A stretch of 64,000 nt of DNA. Source: Xylocopa sonorina (taxonomy: Eukaryota; Arthropoda; Insecta; Hymenoptera; Apidae). Shown one piece after another: positions 41,314-55,537 of the stretch (its first letter is position 1; every line of letters starts with the position of its first letter). The DNA is taken from positions 95,475-159,474 of the forward strand of contig NW_027490520.1 in NCBI RefSeq assembly GCF_050948175.1, written 5' to 3'. The notes under the pieces are model-generated. The model was not told the origin of the DNA and ran no database searches. It saw only the letters and a list, made by a program, of their open reading frames with translations. The position numbers and the translations under genes are program-made.

Positions 41314-42580
41314 TGAAACATAGATATGAGATGCAATATCTCGTTTTAAGAAGCATTTGAACTCTATTGCTACGATACCTAGACATCTGCAAACGCTATT
41401 TCCTTGCAGGGAAGTGTCGCATTTACATTCATTTGAAGTGTAGACGAGGAATACATGACACTCCGCAAATCATATTATACCCTACCATGAAACATAGAAA
41501 TGAGATGCGATATCGCGTTTTAAGAAGCAGCAGAAATCCATTGCTACGATACGTAGACATCTGCAAATGCTATTTCCTTGCAAGAAAGTGTCGCATTTAC
41601 ATTCATTTGATGTGTAGACGAGGTATAAATAACACTTCGCAAATCATATTATATCTTACCATGAAACATAGAAATGAGATGCGATATCGCGTTTTAAGAA
41701 CCATTAGAACTCTATTGCTACGATACGTAGACATCTGCAAACGCTATTTCCTTGCAAGGAAGTGTCGCATTACATTCATTTGAAGTGTAGAAGAGGAATA
41801 CATGACACTTCGCAAATCATATTATATCTTACCATGAAACATAGAAATGAGATGCGATATCGCGTTTTAAGAAGCATTAGAACACTATTGCTACGATAGG
41901 TAGACATTTCTAAACGCTATTTCCTTGCAAGGAAGTGTCGCATTTACATTCATTTGAAGTGTAGACGAGGAATACATGACACTTCGCAAATCATATTATA
42001 TCTTACCATGAAACATAGAAATGAGATGCGATATCGCGTTTTAAGAAGCATTAGAACACTATTGCTACGATAGGTAGACATTTGCAAACGCTATTTCCTT
42101 GCAAGGAAGTGTCGCATTTACATTCAATTGAAGTGTAGACTAGGAATACATAACACTTCGCAAATCATATTATATCTTACCATGAAACATAGAAATGAGA
42201 TGCGATATCGCGTTTTAAGAAGCAGCAGAAATCCATTGCTACGATACGTAGACATCTGCAAATGCTATTTCCTTGCAAGAAAGTGTCGCATTTACATCCA
42301 TTTGATGTGTTGACGAGGAATACATAACACTTCGCAAATCATATTATATCTTACCATGAAACATAGAAATGAGATGCGATATCGCGTTTTAAGAAGCATT
42401 AGAACTCTATTGCTACGATACGTAGACATCTGCAAACGCTATTTCCTCGCAAGGAAGTGTCGCATTTACATTCATTTGAAGTGTAGAAGAGGAATACATG
42501 ACACTTCGCAAATCATATTATATCTTACCATGAAACATAGAAATGAGATGCGATATCGCGTTTTAAGAAGCATTAGAACA
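41314..42580 (+). repeat. Block G, copy 2 (about 7 monomers)
   Basis: Partner of 36790-38060. One further monomer is present here (about 42.58-42.76 kb) before the array resumes matching 38.06-38.40 kb at 4696 bp, so the copies differ by a whole-monomer gain or loss. Its right end overlaps the first 19-monomer unit. Confidence 0.86.
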
Positions 42581-45434
42581 CTACTGCTACGATAGGTAGA
42601 CATTTGCAAACGCTATTTCCTTGCAAGGAAGTGTCGCATTTACATTCATTTGAAGTGTAGACGAGGAATACATGACACTTCGCAAATCATATTATATCTT
42701 ACCATGAAACATAGGAATGAGATGCGATATCGCGTTTTAAGAAGCATTAGAACACTATTGCTACGATAGGTAGACATTTGCAAACGCTATTTCCTTGCAA
42801 GGAAGTGTCGCATATACATTCAATTGAAGTGTAGACTAGGAATACATAACACTTCGCAAATCATATTATATCTTACCATGAAACATAGAAATGAGATGCG
42901 ATATCGCGGTTTAAGAAGCAGCAGAAATCCATTGCTACGATACGTAGACATCTGCAAATGCTATTTCCTTGCAAGAAAGTGTCGCATTTACATGCATTTG
43001 ATGTGTAGACGAGGAATACATAATACTTCGCAAATCATATTATATCTTACCATGAAACATAGAAATGTGATGCGATATCGCTTTTTAAGAATCATATGAA
43101 CTCTATTGCTACGATACGTTGAGATCTGCAAACGCTATTTCCTTGCAAAGACGTGTCGCATTTACATTCATTTGAAGTGTAGACGAGGAATACACAACAC
43201 TTCGCAAATCATATTATATCTTACCATGAAACATAGAAACGAGATGCGATATCGCGTTTTAAGAAGCATTAGAACTCTATTGCTACGATACGTAGACATC
43301 TGCAAACGCTATTTCCTTGCAAGGAAGTGTTGCATTTACATTCATTTGAATCGTAGACGAGGAATGCATAACAATTCGCAATGAATATTATATCTTATCA
43401 TGAAACATAGATATGAGGTGCAATATCTCGTTTTAAGAAGCATTTGAACTCTATTGCTTCGATACGTAGACATCTGCAAACGCTATTTCCTTGCAAGGAA
43501 GTGTCGCATTTACATTCATTTGAAGTGTAATCGAGGAATACATGACACTTCGCAAATCATATTATATCATACCATGAAACATAGAAATGAGATGCGATAT
43601 CGCGTTTTAAGAAGCATTAGAAAACTATTGCTACGATAGGTAGACAATTGCAAACACTATTTCCTTGCAAGGAAGTGTCGCATTTACATTCATTTGAAGT
43701 GTAGACGAGGAATACATAACACTTCGCAAATCATATTATATCTTACCATGAAACATAGAAATGAGATGCGATATCGCGTTTTAAGAAGCATTAGAACTCT
43801 ATTGCTACGATACGTAGACATCTGCAAACGCTATTACCTTGCAAGGAAGTGTCGCATTTACATTCATTTGAAGTGTAGAAGAGGAATACATGACACTTCG
43901 CAAATCATATTATATCTTACCATGAAACATAGAAATGAGATGCGATATCGCGTTTTAAGAAGCATTAGAAAACTATTGCTACGATAGGTAGACAATTGCA
44001 AACGCTATTTCCTTGCAAGGAAGTGTCGCATTTACATTCATTTGAAGTGTAGACGAGGAATACATAACTCTTCGCAAATCATATTATATCTTACCATGAA
44101 ACATAGAAATGAGATGCGATATCGCGTTTAAAGAAGCATTAGAACTCTATTGCTACGATACGTAGACATCTGCAAACCCTATTTCCTTGCAAGGAAGTTT
44201 CGCATTTACATTCATTTGAAGTGTAGAAGAGGAATACATGACACTTCGCAAATCATATTATATCTTACCATGAAACATAGAAATGAGATGCGATATCGCG
44301 TTTTAAGAAGCACTAGAACACTATTGCTACGATTGGTAGACATTTGCAAACGCTATTTCCTTGCAAGGAAGTGTCGCATTTACATTCATTTGAAGTGTAG
44401 ACGAGGAATACATGACACTTCGCAAATCATATTATATCTTACCATGAGACATAGGAACGAGATGCGATATGGCGTTTTAAGAAGCATTAGAAATCCATTG
44501 CTACGATACGTATGCATCTGCAAACGCTATTCCCTAGCGAGGAAGTGTCGCATTTACACTTATTTGAAGTGTAGACGACGGATACATAACACTTCGCAAA
44601 TCATATTATACCTTACAAATGAAACATAGAAATGAGAAGCGATATCGCGTTTTAAGAATCATAAGAACTCTATTGCTACGATACGTAGACATCTGCAAAC
44701 GCTATTTCCTTGCAAGGAAATGTCGCATTTACATTCATTTGATGTGTAGACGAGGAATACATAACACTTCGCAAATCATATTATATCTTACCATGAAACA
44801 TAGAAATGAGATGCGACATAGCGTTCTAAGAAGCATTAGAACACTACTGCTACGATACCTAGACATCTGCAGACTCTATTTCCTAGCAAGGAAGTGTCGC
44901 ATTTACATTCATTTGAAGTGTACACGAGGAATACATGACACTTCGCAAATCATATAATATCCTACCATGAAACGTAGAAATGAGATGCGATATCGCGTTT
45001 TAAGAATCATAAGAACACTATTGCTACGATACGTAGACATCTGCAAACGCTATTTCCTTGCAAGGAAGTGTCGCATTTACAATCAGATGATGTGTTGATG
45101 AGGAATACATAACACTTCGCAAATCATATTATATCTTACCATGAAACATAGAAATGAGATGCGATATCGCGTTTTAAGAAGCATTAGAACACTATTGCTA
45201 CGATAGGTAGACATTTGCAAACGCTATTTCCTTGCAAGGAAGTGTCGCGTTTACATTCATTTGAAGTGTAGACGAGGAATACATGACACTTCGCAAATCA
45301 TATTATATCTTACCATGAAACATAGAAATGAGATGCGATATCGCGTTTTAAGAAGCATTAGAACACTATTGCTACGATAGGTAGACATTTCCAAACGCTA
45401 TTTCCTTGCAAGGAAGTGTCGCATTTACATTCAA
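42128..45434 (+). repeat. Higher-order repeat P, unit 1 (19 monomers, 3307 bp)
   Basis: The unit starts at a TAGACTAGG/AGCAGCAG monomer and ends where the next begins. Its length is 19 x 174 + 1; the extra base lies in TACCTTACAAATGAAAC (about 44615), where other monomers have TACCATGAAAC. Landmarks in order are GTGTTGACGAGG, TTCCTCGCAAGG, GCATATACATTC, TCGCTTTTTAAG, GATACGTTGAGATC, AACAATTCGC, GTAATCGAGG, CTATTACCTTGC, GGAAGTTTCGC, CGATTGGTAGAC, CTATTCCCTAGCGAGG with GACGACGGATAC, GCGACATAGCG and AATCAGATGATGTGTTGATG. Confidence 0.93.
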
Positions 45435-48045
45435 TTGAAGTGTAGACTAGGAATACATAACACTTCGCAAATCATATTATATCTTACCATGAAACATAGA
45501 AATGAGATGCGATATCGCGTTTTAAGAAGCAGCAGAAATCCATTGCTACGATACGTAGACATCTGCAAATGCTATTTCCTTGCAAGAAAGTGTCGCATTT
45601 ACATTCATTTGATGTGTTGACGAGGAATACATAACACTTCGCAAATCATATTATATCTTACCATGAAACATAGAAATGAGATGCGATATCGCGTTTTAAG
45701 AAGCATTAGAACTCTATTGCTACGATACGTAGACATCTGCAAACGCTATTTCCTCGCAAGGAAGTGTCGCATTTACATTCATTTGAAGTGTAGAAGAGGA
45801 ATACATGACACTTCGCAAATCATATTATATCTTACCATGAAACATAGAAATGAGATGCGATATCGCGTTTTAAGAAGCATTAGAACTCTATTGCTACGAT
45901 ACGTAGACATCTGCAAACGCTATTTCCTTGCAAGGAAGTGTTGCATTTACATTCATTTGAATCGTAGACGAGGAATGCATAACAATTCGCAATGAATATT
46001 ATATCTTATCATGAAACATAGATATGAGGTGCAATATCTCGTTTTAAGAAGCATTTGAACTCTATTGCTTCGATACGTAGACATCTGCAAACGCTATTTC
46101 CTTGCAAGGAAGTGTCGCATTTACATTCATTTGAAGTGTAATCGAGGAATACATGACACTTCGCAAATCATATTATATCATACCATGAAACATAGAAATG
46201 AGATGCGATATCGCGTTTTAAGAAGCATTAGAAAACTATTGCTACGATAGGTAGACAATTGCAAACACTATTTCCTTGCAAGGAAGTGTCGCATTTACAT
46301 TCATTTGAAGTGTAGACGAGGAATACATAACACTTCGCAAATCATATTATATCTTACCATGAAACATAGAAATGAGATGCGATATCGCGTTTTAAGAAGC
46401 ATTAGAACTCTATTGCTACGATACGTAGACATCTGCAAACGCTATTACCTTGCAAGGAAGTGTCGCATTTACATTCATTTGAAGTGTAGAAGAGGAATAC
46501 ATGACACTTCGCAAATCATATTATATCTTACCATGAAACATAGAAATGAGATGCGATATCGCGTTTTAAGAAGCATTAGAAAACTATTGCTACGATAGGT
46601 AGACAATTGCAAACGCTATTTCCTTGCAAGGAAGTGTCGCATTTACATTCATTTGAAGTGTAGACGAGGAATACATAACTCTTCGCAAATCATATTATAT
46701 CTTACCATGAAACATAGAAATGAGATGCGATATCGCGTTTAAAGAAGCATTAGAACTCTATTGCTACGATACGTAGACATCTGCAAACGCTATTTCCTTG
46801 CAAGGAAGTTTCGCATTTACATTCATTTGAAGTGTAGAAGAGGAATACATGACACTTCGCAAATCATATTATATCTTACCATGAAACATAGAAATGAGAT
46901 GCGATATCGCGTTTTAAGAAGCACTAGAACACTATTGCTACGATTGGTAGACATTTGCAAACGCTATTTCCTTGCAAGGAAGTGTCGCATTTACATTCAT
47001 TTGAAGTGTAGACGAGGAATACATGACACTTCGCAAATCATATTATATCTTACCATGAGACATAGGAACGAGATGCGATATGGCGTTTTAAGAAGCATTA
47101 GAAATCCATTGCTACGATACGTATGCATCTGCAAACGCTATTCCCTAGCGAGGAAGTGTCGCATTTACATTTATTTGAAGTGTAGACGACGGATACATAA
47201 CACTTCGCAAATCATATTATACCTTACAAATGAAACATAGAAATGAGAAGCGATATCGCGTTTTAAGAATCATAAGAACTCTATTGCTACGATACGTAGA
47301 CATCTGCAAACGCTATTTCCTTGCAAGGAAATGTCGCATTTACATTCATTTGATGTGTAGACGAGGAATACATAACACTTCGCAAATCATATTATATCTT
47401 ACCATGAAACATAGAAATGAGATGCGACATAGCGTTCTAAGAAGCATTAGAACACTACTGCTACGATACCTAGACATCTGCAGACTCTATTTCCTAGCAA
47501 GGAAGTGTCGCATTTACATTCATTTGAAGTGTACACGAGGAATACATGACACTTCGCAAATCATATAATATCCTACCATGAAACGTAGAAATGAGATGCG
47601 ATATCGCGTTTTAAGAATCATAAGAACACTATTGCTACGATACGTAGACATCTGCAAACGCTATTTCCTTGCAAGGAAGTGTCGCATTTACAATCAGATG
47701 ATGTGTTGATGAGGAATACATAACACTTCGCAAATCATATTATATCTTACCATGAAACATAGAAATGAGATGCGATATCGCGTTTTAAGAAGCATTAGAA
47801 CACTATTGCTACGATAGGTAGACATTTGCAAACGCTATTTCCTTGCAAGGAAGTGTCGCGTTTGCATTCATTTGAAGTGTAGACGAGGAATACATGACAC
47901 TTCGCAAATCATATTATATCTTACCATGAAACATAGAAATGAGATGCGATATCGCGTTTTAAGAAGCATTAGAACACTATTGCTACGATAGGTAGACATT
48001 TCCAAACGCTATTTCCTTGCAAGGAAGTGTCGCATTTACATTCAA
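45435..48045 (+). repeat. Higher-order repeat P, unit 2 (15 monomers, 2611 bp)
   Basis: Same start, end and order of landmarks as 42128-45434, including the extra base in ACAAATGAAAC, but exactly 696 bp (4 monomers) shorter. The missing part is about 42.55-43.26 kb of unit 1, with GCATATACATTC, TCGCTTTTTAAG and GTTGAGATC. The junction falls within 45851-45890 in sequence common to both flanks, so it is an in-register deletion or unequal exchange. Few point differences from unit 1 are visible, for example CAAACGC versus CAAACCC at 46788/44177. Confidence 0.93.
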
Positions 48046-51000
48046 TTGAAGTGTAGACTAGGAATACATAACACTTCGCAAATCATATTATATCTTACCA
48101 TGAAACATAGAAATGAGATGCGATATCGCGTTTTAAGAAGCAGCAGAAATCCATTGCTACGATACGTAGACATCTGCAAATGCTATTTCCTTGCAAGAAA
48201 GTGTCGCATTTACATTCATTTGATGTGTTGACGAGGAATACATAACACTTCGCAAATCATATTATATCTTACCATGAAACATAGAAATGAGATGCGATAT
48301 CGCGTTTTAAGAAGCATTAGAACTCTATTGCTACGATACGTAGACATCTGCAAACGCTATTTCCTCGCAAGGAAGTGTCGCATTTACATTCATTTGAAGT
48401 GTAGAAGAGGAATACATGACACTTCGCAAATCATATTATATCTTACCATGAAACATAGAAATGAGATGCGATATCGCGTTTTAAGAAGCATTAGAACACT
48501 ACTGCTACGATAGGTAGACATTTGCAAACGCTATTTCCTTGCAAGGAAGTGTCGCATTTACATTCATTTGAAGTGTAGACGAGGAATACATGACACTTCG
48601 CAAATCATATTATATCTTACCATGAAACATAGGAATGAGATGCGATATCGCGTTTTAAGAAGCATTAGAACACTATTGCTACGATAGGTAGACATTTGCA
48701 AACGCTATTTCCTTGCAAGGAAGTGTCGCATATACATTCAATTGAAGTGTAGACTAGGAATACATAACACTTCGCAAATCATATTATATCTTACCATGAA
48801 ACATAGAAATGAGATGCGATATCGCGTTTTAAGAAGCAGCAGAAATCCATTGCTACGATACGTAGACATCTGCAAATGCTATTTCCTTGCAAGAAAGTGT
48901 CGCATTTACATGCATTTGATGTGTAGACGAGGAATACATAACACTTCGCAAATCATATTATATCTTACCATGAAACATAGAAATGTGATGCGATATCGCT
49001 TTTTAAGAATCATATGAACTCTATTGCTACGATACGTTGAGATCTGCAAACGCTATTTCCTTGCAAAGACGTGTCGCATTTACATTCATTTGAAGTGTAG
49101 ACGAGGAATACACAACACTTCGCAAATCATATTATATCTTACCATGAAACATAGAAACGAGATGCGATATCGCGTTTTAAGAAGCATTAGAACTCTATTG
49201 CTACGATACGTAGACATCTGCAAACGCTATTTCCTTGCAAGGAAGTGTTGCATTTACATTCATTTGAATCGTAGACGAGGAATGCATAACAATTCGCAAT
49301 GAATATTATATCTTATCATGAAACATAGATATGAGGTGCAATATCTCGTTTTAAGAAGCATTTGAACTCTATTGCTTCGATACGTAGACATCTGCAAACG
49401 CTATTTCCTTGCAAGGAAGTGTCGCATTTACATTCATTTGAAGTGTAATCGAGGAATACATGACACTTCGCAAATCATATTATATCATACCATGAAACAT
49501 AGAAATGAGATGCGATATCGCGTTTTAAGAAGCATTAGAAAACTATTGCTACGATAGGTAGACAATTGCAAACACTATTTCCTTGCAAGGAAGTGTCGCA
49601 TTTACATTCATTTGAAGTGTAGACGAGGAATACATAACACTTCGCAAATCATATTATATCTTACCATGAAACATAGAAATGAGATGCGATGTCGCGTTTT
49701 AAGAAGCATTAGAACTCTATTGCTACGATACGTAGACATCTGCAAACGCTATTACCTTGCAAGGAAGTGTCGCATTTACATTCATTTGAAGTGTAGAAGA
49801 GGAATACATGACACTTCGCAAATCATATTATATCTTACCATGAAACATAGAAATGAGATGCGATATCGCGTTTTAAGAAGCATTAGAAAACTATTGCTAC
49901 GATAGGTAGACAATTGCAAACGCTATTTCCTTGCAAGGAAGTGTCGCATTTACATTCATTTGAAGTGTAGACGAGGAATACATAACTCTTCGCAAATCAT
50001 ATTATATCTTACCATGAAACATAGAAATGAGATGCGATATCGCGTTTAAAGAAGCATTAGAACTCTATTGCTACGATACGTAGACATCTGCAAACGCTAT
50101 TTCCTTGCAAGGAAGTTTCGCATTTACATTCATTTGAAGTGTAGAAGAGGAATACATGACACTTCGCAAATCATATTATATCTTACCATGAAACATAGAA
50201 ATGAGATGCGATATCGCGTTTTAAGAAGCACTAGAACACTATTGCTACGATTGGTAGACATTTGCAAACGCTATTTCCTTGCAAGAAAGTGTCGCATTTA
50301 CATTCATTTGAAGTGTAGACGAGGAATACATGACACTTCGCAAATCATATTATATCTTACCATGAGACATAGGAACGAGATGCGATATGGCGTTTTAAGA
50401 AGCATTAGAAATCCATTGCTACGATACGTAGACATCTGCAAACGCTATTCCCTAGCGAGGAAGTGTCGCATTTACACTTATTTGAAGTGTAGACGACGGA
50501 TACATAACACTTCGCAAATCATATTATACCTTACAAATGAAACATAGAAATGAGAAGCGATATCGCGTTTTAAGAATCATAAGAACTCTATTGCTACGAT
50601 ACGTAGACATCTGCAAACGCTATTTCCTTGCAAGGAAATGTCGCATTTACATTCATTTGATGTGTAGACGAGGAATACATAACACTTCGCAAATCATATT
50701 ATATCTTACCATGAAACATAGAAATGAGATGCGACATAGCGTTCTAAGAAGCATTAGAACACTACTGCTACGATACCTAGACATCTGCAGACGCTATTTC
50801 CTAGCAAGGAAGTGTCGCATTTACATTCATTTGAAGTGTACACGAGGAATACATGACACTTCGCAAATCATATAATATCCTACCATGAAACGTAGAAATG
50901 AGATGCGATATCGCGTTTTAAGAATCATAAGAACACTATTGCTACGATACGTAGACATCTGCAAACGCTATTTCCTTGCAAGGAAGTGTCGCATTTACAA

Positions 51001-51352
51001 TCAGATGATGTGTTGATGAGGAATACATAACACTTCGCAAATCATATTATATCTTACCATGAAACATAGAAATGAGATGCGATATCGCGTTTTAAGAAGC
51101 ATTAGAACACTATTGCTACGATAGGTAGACATTTGCAAACGCTATTTCCTTGCAAGGAAGTGTCGCGTTTACATTCATTTGAAGTGTAGACGAGGAATAC
51201 ATGACACTTCGCAAATCATATTATATCTTACCATGAAACATAGAAATGAGATGCGATATCGCGTTTTAAGAAGCATTAGAACACTATTGCTACGATAGGT
51301 AGACATTTCCAAACGCTATTTCCTTGCAAGGAAGTGTCGCATTTACATTCAA
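48046..51352 (+). repeat. Higher-order repeat P, unit 3 (19 monomers, 3307 bp)
   Basis: Full-length unit with the same length and order of landmarks as 42128-45434 (offset 5918 bp). Private changes include GATGTCGCG (49690), TTGCAAGAAAG (50285) and CATCTGCAGACGC (50787) where units 1 and 2 have CAGACTC. It is followed at 51353 by another TAGACTAGG monomer, but the next block soon diverges. Confidence 0.93.
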
Positions 51353-51452
51353 TTGAAGTGTAGACTAGGAATACATAACACTTCGCAAATCATATTATAT
51401 CTTACCATGAAACATAGAAATGAGATGCGATATCGCGTTTTAAGAAGCAGCA

Positions 51453-52230
51453 GAAATCCATTGCTACGATACGTAGACATCTGCAAACGCTATTTCCTAG
51501 CAAGGAAGTGTCGCATTTACATTCATTTGAAGTGTAGACGAGGAATACATAACACTTCGCAAATCATATTATATCTTACCATGAAACATAGAAATGTGAT
51601 GCGATATCGCGTTTTAAGAAGCATTAGAACTCTATTTCTACGATACCTAGACATCAGCAGACGCTATTTCCTAGCAAGGAGGTGTCGCATTTACATTCAT
51701 TTGAAGTGTGGACGAGGAATACATGACACTTCGCAAATCATATTATATCTTACCATGAAACATAGAAATGAGATGCGATATCGCGTTTTAAGAAGCATTG
51801 GAAATCTATTGCTACGATACGTAGACATCTGCAAACGCTATTTCCTAGAGAGGAAGTGTCGCATTCACATTCATTTGAAGTGTAGACGAGGAATACATAA
51901 CACTTCGCAAATCATATTATATCTTACCATGAAACATAGAAATGTGATGCGATATCGCGTTTTAAGAAGCATTAGAACTCTATTTCTACGATACCTAGAC
52001 ATCAGCAGACGCTATTTCCTAGCAACGAGGTGTCGCATTTACATTCATTTGAAGTGTGGACGAAGAATACATGACACTTCGCAAATCATATTATATCTTA
52101 CCATGAAACATAGAAATGAGATGCGATATCGCGTTTTAAGAAGCATCAGAAATCCATTGCTACGATACGTAGACATCTGCAAACGCTATTTCCTTGCAAG
52201 AAAGTGTCGCATTTACTTTCATTTGAATCG
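51453..52230 (+). repeat. Block Q, copy 1 (about 4.5 monomers)
   Basis: Matches 54760-55537 at 3307 bp, the same length as a full P unit. Shared features are two CATCAGCAGACG marker monomers flanking one with TTCCTAGAGAGGAAG and GCATTCACATTC. The 3307-bp spacing suggests these monomers were carried along in a further round of P-unit amplification. Confidence 0.85.
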
Positions 52231-52819
52231 AAGACGAGGAATGCATAACACTTCGCAATGAATATTATATCTTATCATGAAACGTAGATATGAGATGCAA
52301 TATCTCGTTTTAAGAAGCATTTGAAATCTATTGCTTCGATACGTAGACATCAGCAAACGCTATTTCCTTGCAAGGAAGTGTCGCATTTACATTCATTTGA
52401 TGTGTAGACGAGGAATACATAACACTTTGCAAATCATATAATATCCTACCATGAAACGTAGAAATGAGATGCGATATCGCGTTTTAAGAATCATAAGAAC
52501 CCTATTGCTACGATAGGTAGACATTTGCAAACGCTATTTCCTTGCAAGGAAGTGTCGTATTTACATTCATTTGAAGTGTAGACGAGGAATACATGACACT
52601 TCGCAAATCATATTATATCTTACCATGAAACATAGAAATGAGATGCGATATCGCGTTTTAAGAAGCATTAGAACACTATTGCTACGATAGGTAGACATTT
52701 GCAAACGCTATTTCCTTGCAAGGAAGTGTCGCATTTACATTCATTTGAAGTGTAGACTAGGAATACATAACACTTCGCAAATCATATTATATCTTACCAT
52801 GAAACATAGAAATGAGTTG

Positions 52820-54225
52820 CGATATCGCGTTTTAAGAAGCATTAGAACTCTATTGCTACGATACGTAGACATCTGCAAACGCTATTACCTTGCAAGGAAG
52901 TGTCGCATTTACATTCATTTGAAGTGTAGAAGAGGAATACATGACACTTCGCAAATCATATTATATCTTATCATGAAACATAGAAATGAGATGCGATATC
53001 GTGTTTTAAGAAGCATTAGAAAACTATTGCTACGATAGGTAGACAATTGCAAACGCTATTTCCTTGCAAGGAAGTGTCGCATTTACATTCATTTGAAGTG
53101 TAGACGAGGAATACATAACTCTTCGCAAATCATATTATATCTTACCATGAAACATAGAAATGAGATGCGATATCGCGTTTTAAGAAGCATTAGAACTCTA
53201 TTGCTACGATACGTAGACATCTGCAAACGCTATTTCCTTGCAAGGAAGTTTCGCATTTACATTCATTTGAAGTGTAGAAGAGGAATACATGACACTTCGC
53301 AAATCATATTATATCTTACCATGAAACATAGAAATGAGATGCGATATCGCGTTTTAAGAAGCACTAGAACACTATTGCTACGATTGGTAGACATTTGCAA
53401 ACGCTATTTCCTTGCAAGGAAGTGTCGCATTTACATTCATTTGAAGTGTAGACGAGGAATACATGACACTTCGCAAATCATATTATATCTTACCATGAGA
53501 CATAGGAATGAGATGCGATATCGCGTTTTAAGAAGCATTAGAAATCTATTGCTACGATACGTAGACATCTGCAAACGCTATTCCCTAGCGAGGAAGTGTC
53601 GCATTTACATTTATTTGAAGTGTAGACGACGGATACATAACACTTCGCAAATCATATTATACCTTACAAATGAAACATAGAAATGAGAAGCGATATCGCG
53701 TTTTAAGAATCATAAGAACTCTATTGCTACGATACGTAGACATCTGCAAACGCTATTTCCTTGCAAGGAAATGTCGCATTTACATTCATTTGATGTGTAG
53801 ACGAGGAATACATAACACTTCGCAAGTCATATTATATCTTACCATGAAACATAGAAATGAGATGCGACATAGCGTTCTAAGAAGCATTAGAACACTACTG
53901 CTACGATACCTAGACATCTGCAGACGCTATTTCCTAGCAAGGAAGTGCCGCATTTACATTCATTTGAAGTGTACACGAGGAATACATGACACTTCGCAAA
54001 TCATATAATATCCTACCATGAAACGTAGAAATGAGATGCGATATCGCGTTTTAAGAATCATAAGAACTCTATTGCTACGATACGTAGACATCTGCAAACG
54101 CTATTTCCTTGCAAGGAAGTGTCGCATTTACAATCAGATGATGTGTTGATGAGGAATACATAACACTTCGCAAATCATATTATATCTTACCATGAAACAT
54201 AGAAATGAGATGCGATATCGCGTTT
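52820..54225 (+). repeat. Higher-order repeat P, partial fourth copy
   Basis: This 8-monomer stretch matches about 49.69-51.09 kb at an offset of about 3133 bp (18 monomers + 1). It keeps CTATTACCTTGC, GGAAGTTTCGC, CGATTGGTAGAC, CCCTAGCGAGG with GACGACGG, ACAAATGAAAC, GCGACATAGCG and ATCAGATGATGTG. It has GATATCGCG (53518) where units 1-3 have GATATGGCG, so it may represent an ancestral state. Confidence 0.88.
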
Positions 54226-54759
54226 TAAGAAGCAGCAGAAATCCATTGCTACGATACGTAGACATCTGCAAATGCTATTTCCTTGCAAGAATGTGTCGCA
54301 TTCACATTCATTTGATGTGTAGACGAGGAATACATAACACTTCGCAAATCATATTATATCTTACCATGAAACATAGAAATGTGATGCGATATCGCGTTTT
54401 AGGAATCATAAGAACTCTATTGCTACGATACGTAGACATCTGCAAACGCTATTTCCTTGCAAAGAAGTGTCGCATTTACATTCATTTGAAGTGTAGACGA
54501 GGAATACACAACACTTCGCAAATCATATTATATCTTACCATGAAACATAGAAACGAGATGCGATATCGCGTTTTAAGTAGCATTAGAACTCTATTGCTAC
54601 GATACGTAGACATCTGCAAACGCTATTTCCTTGCAAGGAAGTGTCGCATTTACATTCATTTGAAGTGTAGACGAGGAGTACATAACACTTCGCAAATCAT
54701 ATTATATCTTACCATGAAACATAGAAATGAGATGCCATATCGCGTTTTGAGAAGCATCA

Positions 54760-55537
54760 GAAATCCATTGCTACGATACGTAGACATCTGCAAACGCTAT
54801 TTCCTAGCAAGGAAGTGTCGCATTTACATTCATTTGAAGTGTAGACGAGGAATACATAACACTTCGCAAATCATATTATATCTTACCATGAAACATAGAA
54901 ATGTGATGCGATATCGCGTTTTAAGAAGCATTAGAACTCTATTTCTACGATACCTAGACATCAGCAGACGCTATTTCCTAGCAAGGAGGTGTCGCATTTA
55001 CATTCATTTGAAGTGTGGACGAGGAATACATGACACTTCGCAAATCATATTATATCTTACCATGAAACATAGAAATGAGATGCGATATCGCGTTTTAAGA
55101 AGCATTGGAAATCTATTGCTACGATACGTAGACATCTGCAAACGCTATTTCCTAGAGAGGAAGTGTCGCATTCACATTCATTTGAAGTGTAGACGAGGAA
55201 TACATAACACTTCGCAAATCATATTATATCTTACCATGAAACATAGAAATGTGATGCGATATCGCGTTTTAAGAAGCATTAGAACTCTATTTCTACGATA
55301 CCTAGACATCAGCAGACGCTATTTCCTAGCAACGAGGTGTCGCATTTACATTCATTTGAAGTGTGGACGAGGAATACATGACACTTCGCAAATCATATTA
55401 TATCTTACCATGAAACATAGAAATGAGATGCGATATCGCGTTTTAAGAAGCATCAGAAATCCATTGCTACGATACGTAGACATCTGCAAACGCTATTTCC
55501 TTGCAAGAAAGTGTCGCATTTACTTTCATTTGATTCG
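54760..55537 (+). repeat. Block Q, copy 2 (about 4.5 monomers)
   Basis: Partner of 51453-52230. It lies inside the longest stop-free run of the window (54192-55568), because several neighbouring monomers here lack both the GATAGG and the CAATGA stop variants. Confidence 0.85.

Noticed and set aside
42580..42760. Extra monomer between block G copy 2 and the following match as a transposed element
   Set aside because: It is an ordinary G-type 174-bp unit in phase; a one-monomer gain or loss by unequal exchange is sufficient.
44605..44625. Extra base in TACCTTACAAATGAAAC as part of the artefact cluster
   Set aside because: It is shared by all four P copies (44.62, 47.23, 50.53, 53.67 kb), so it predates their amplification.
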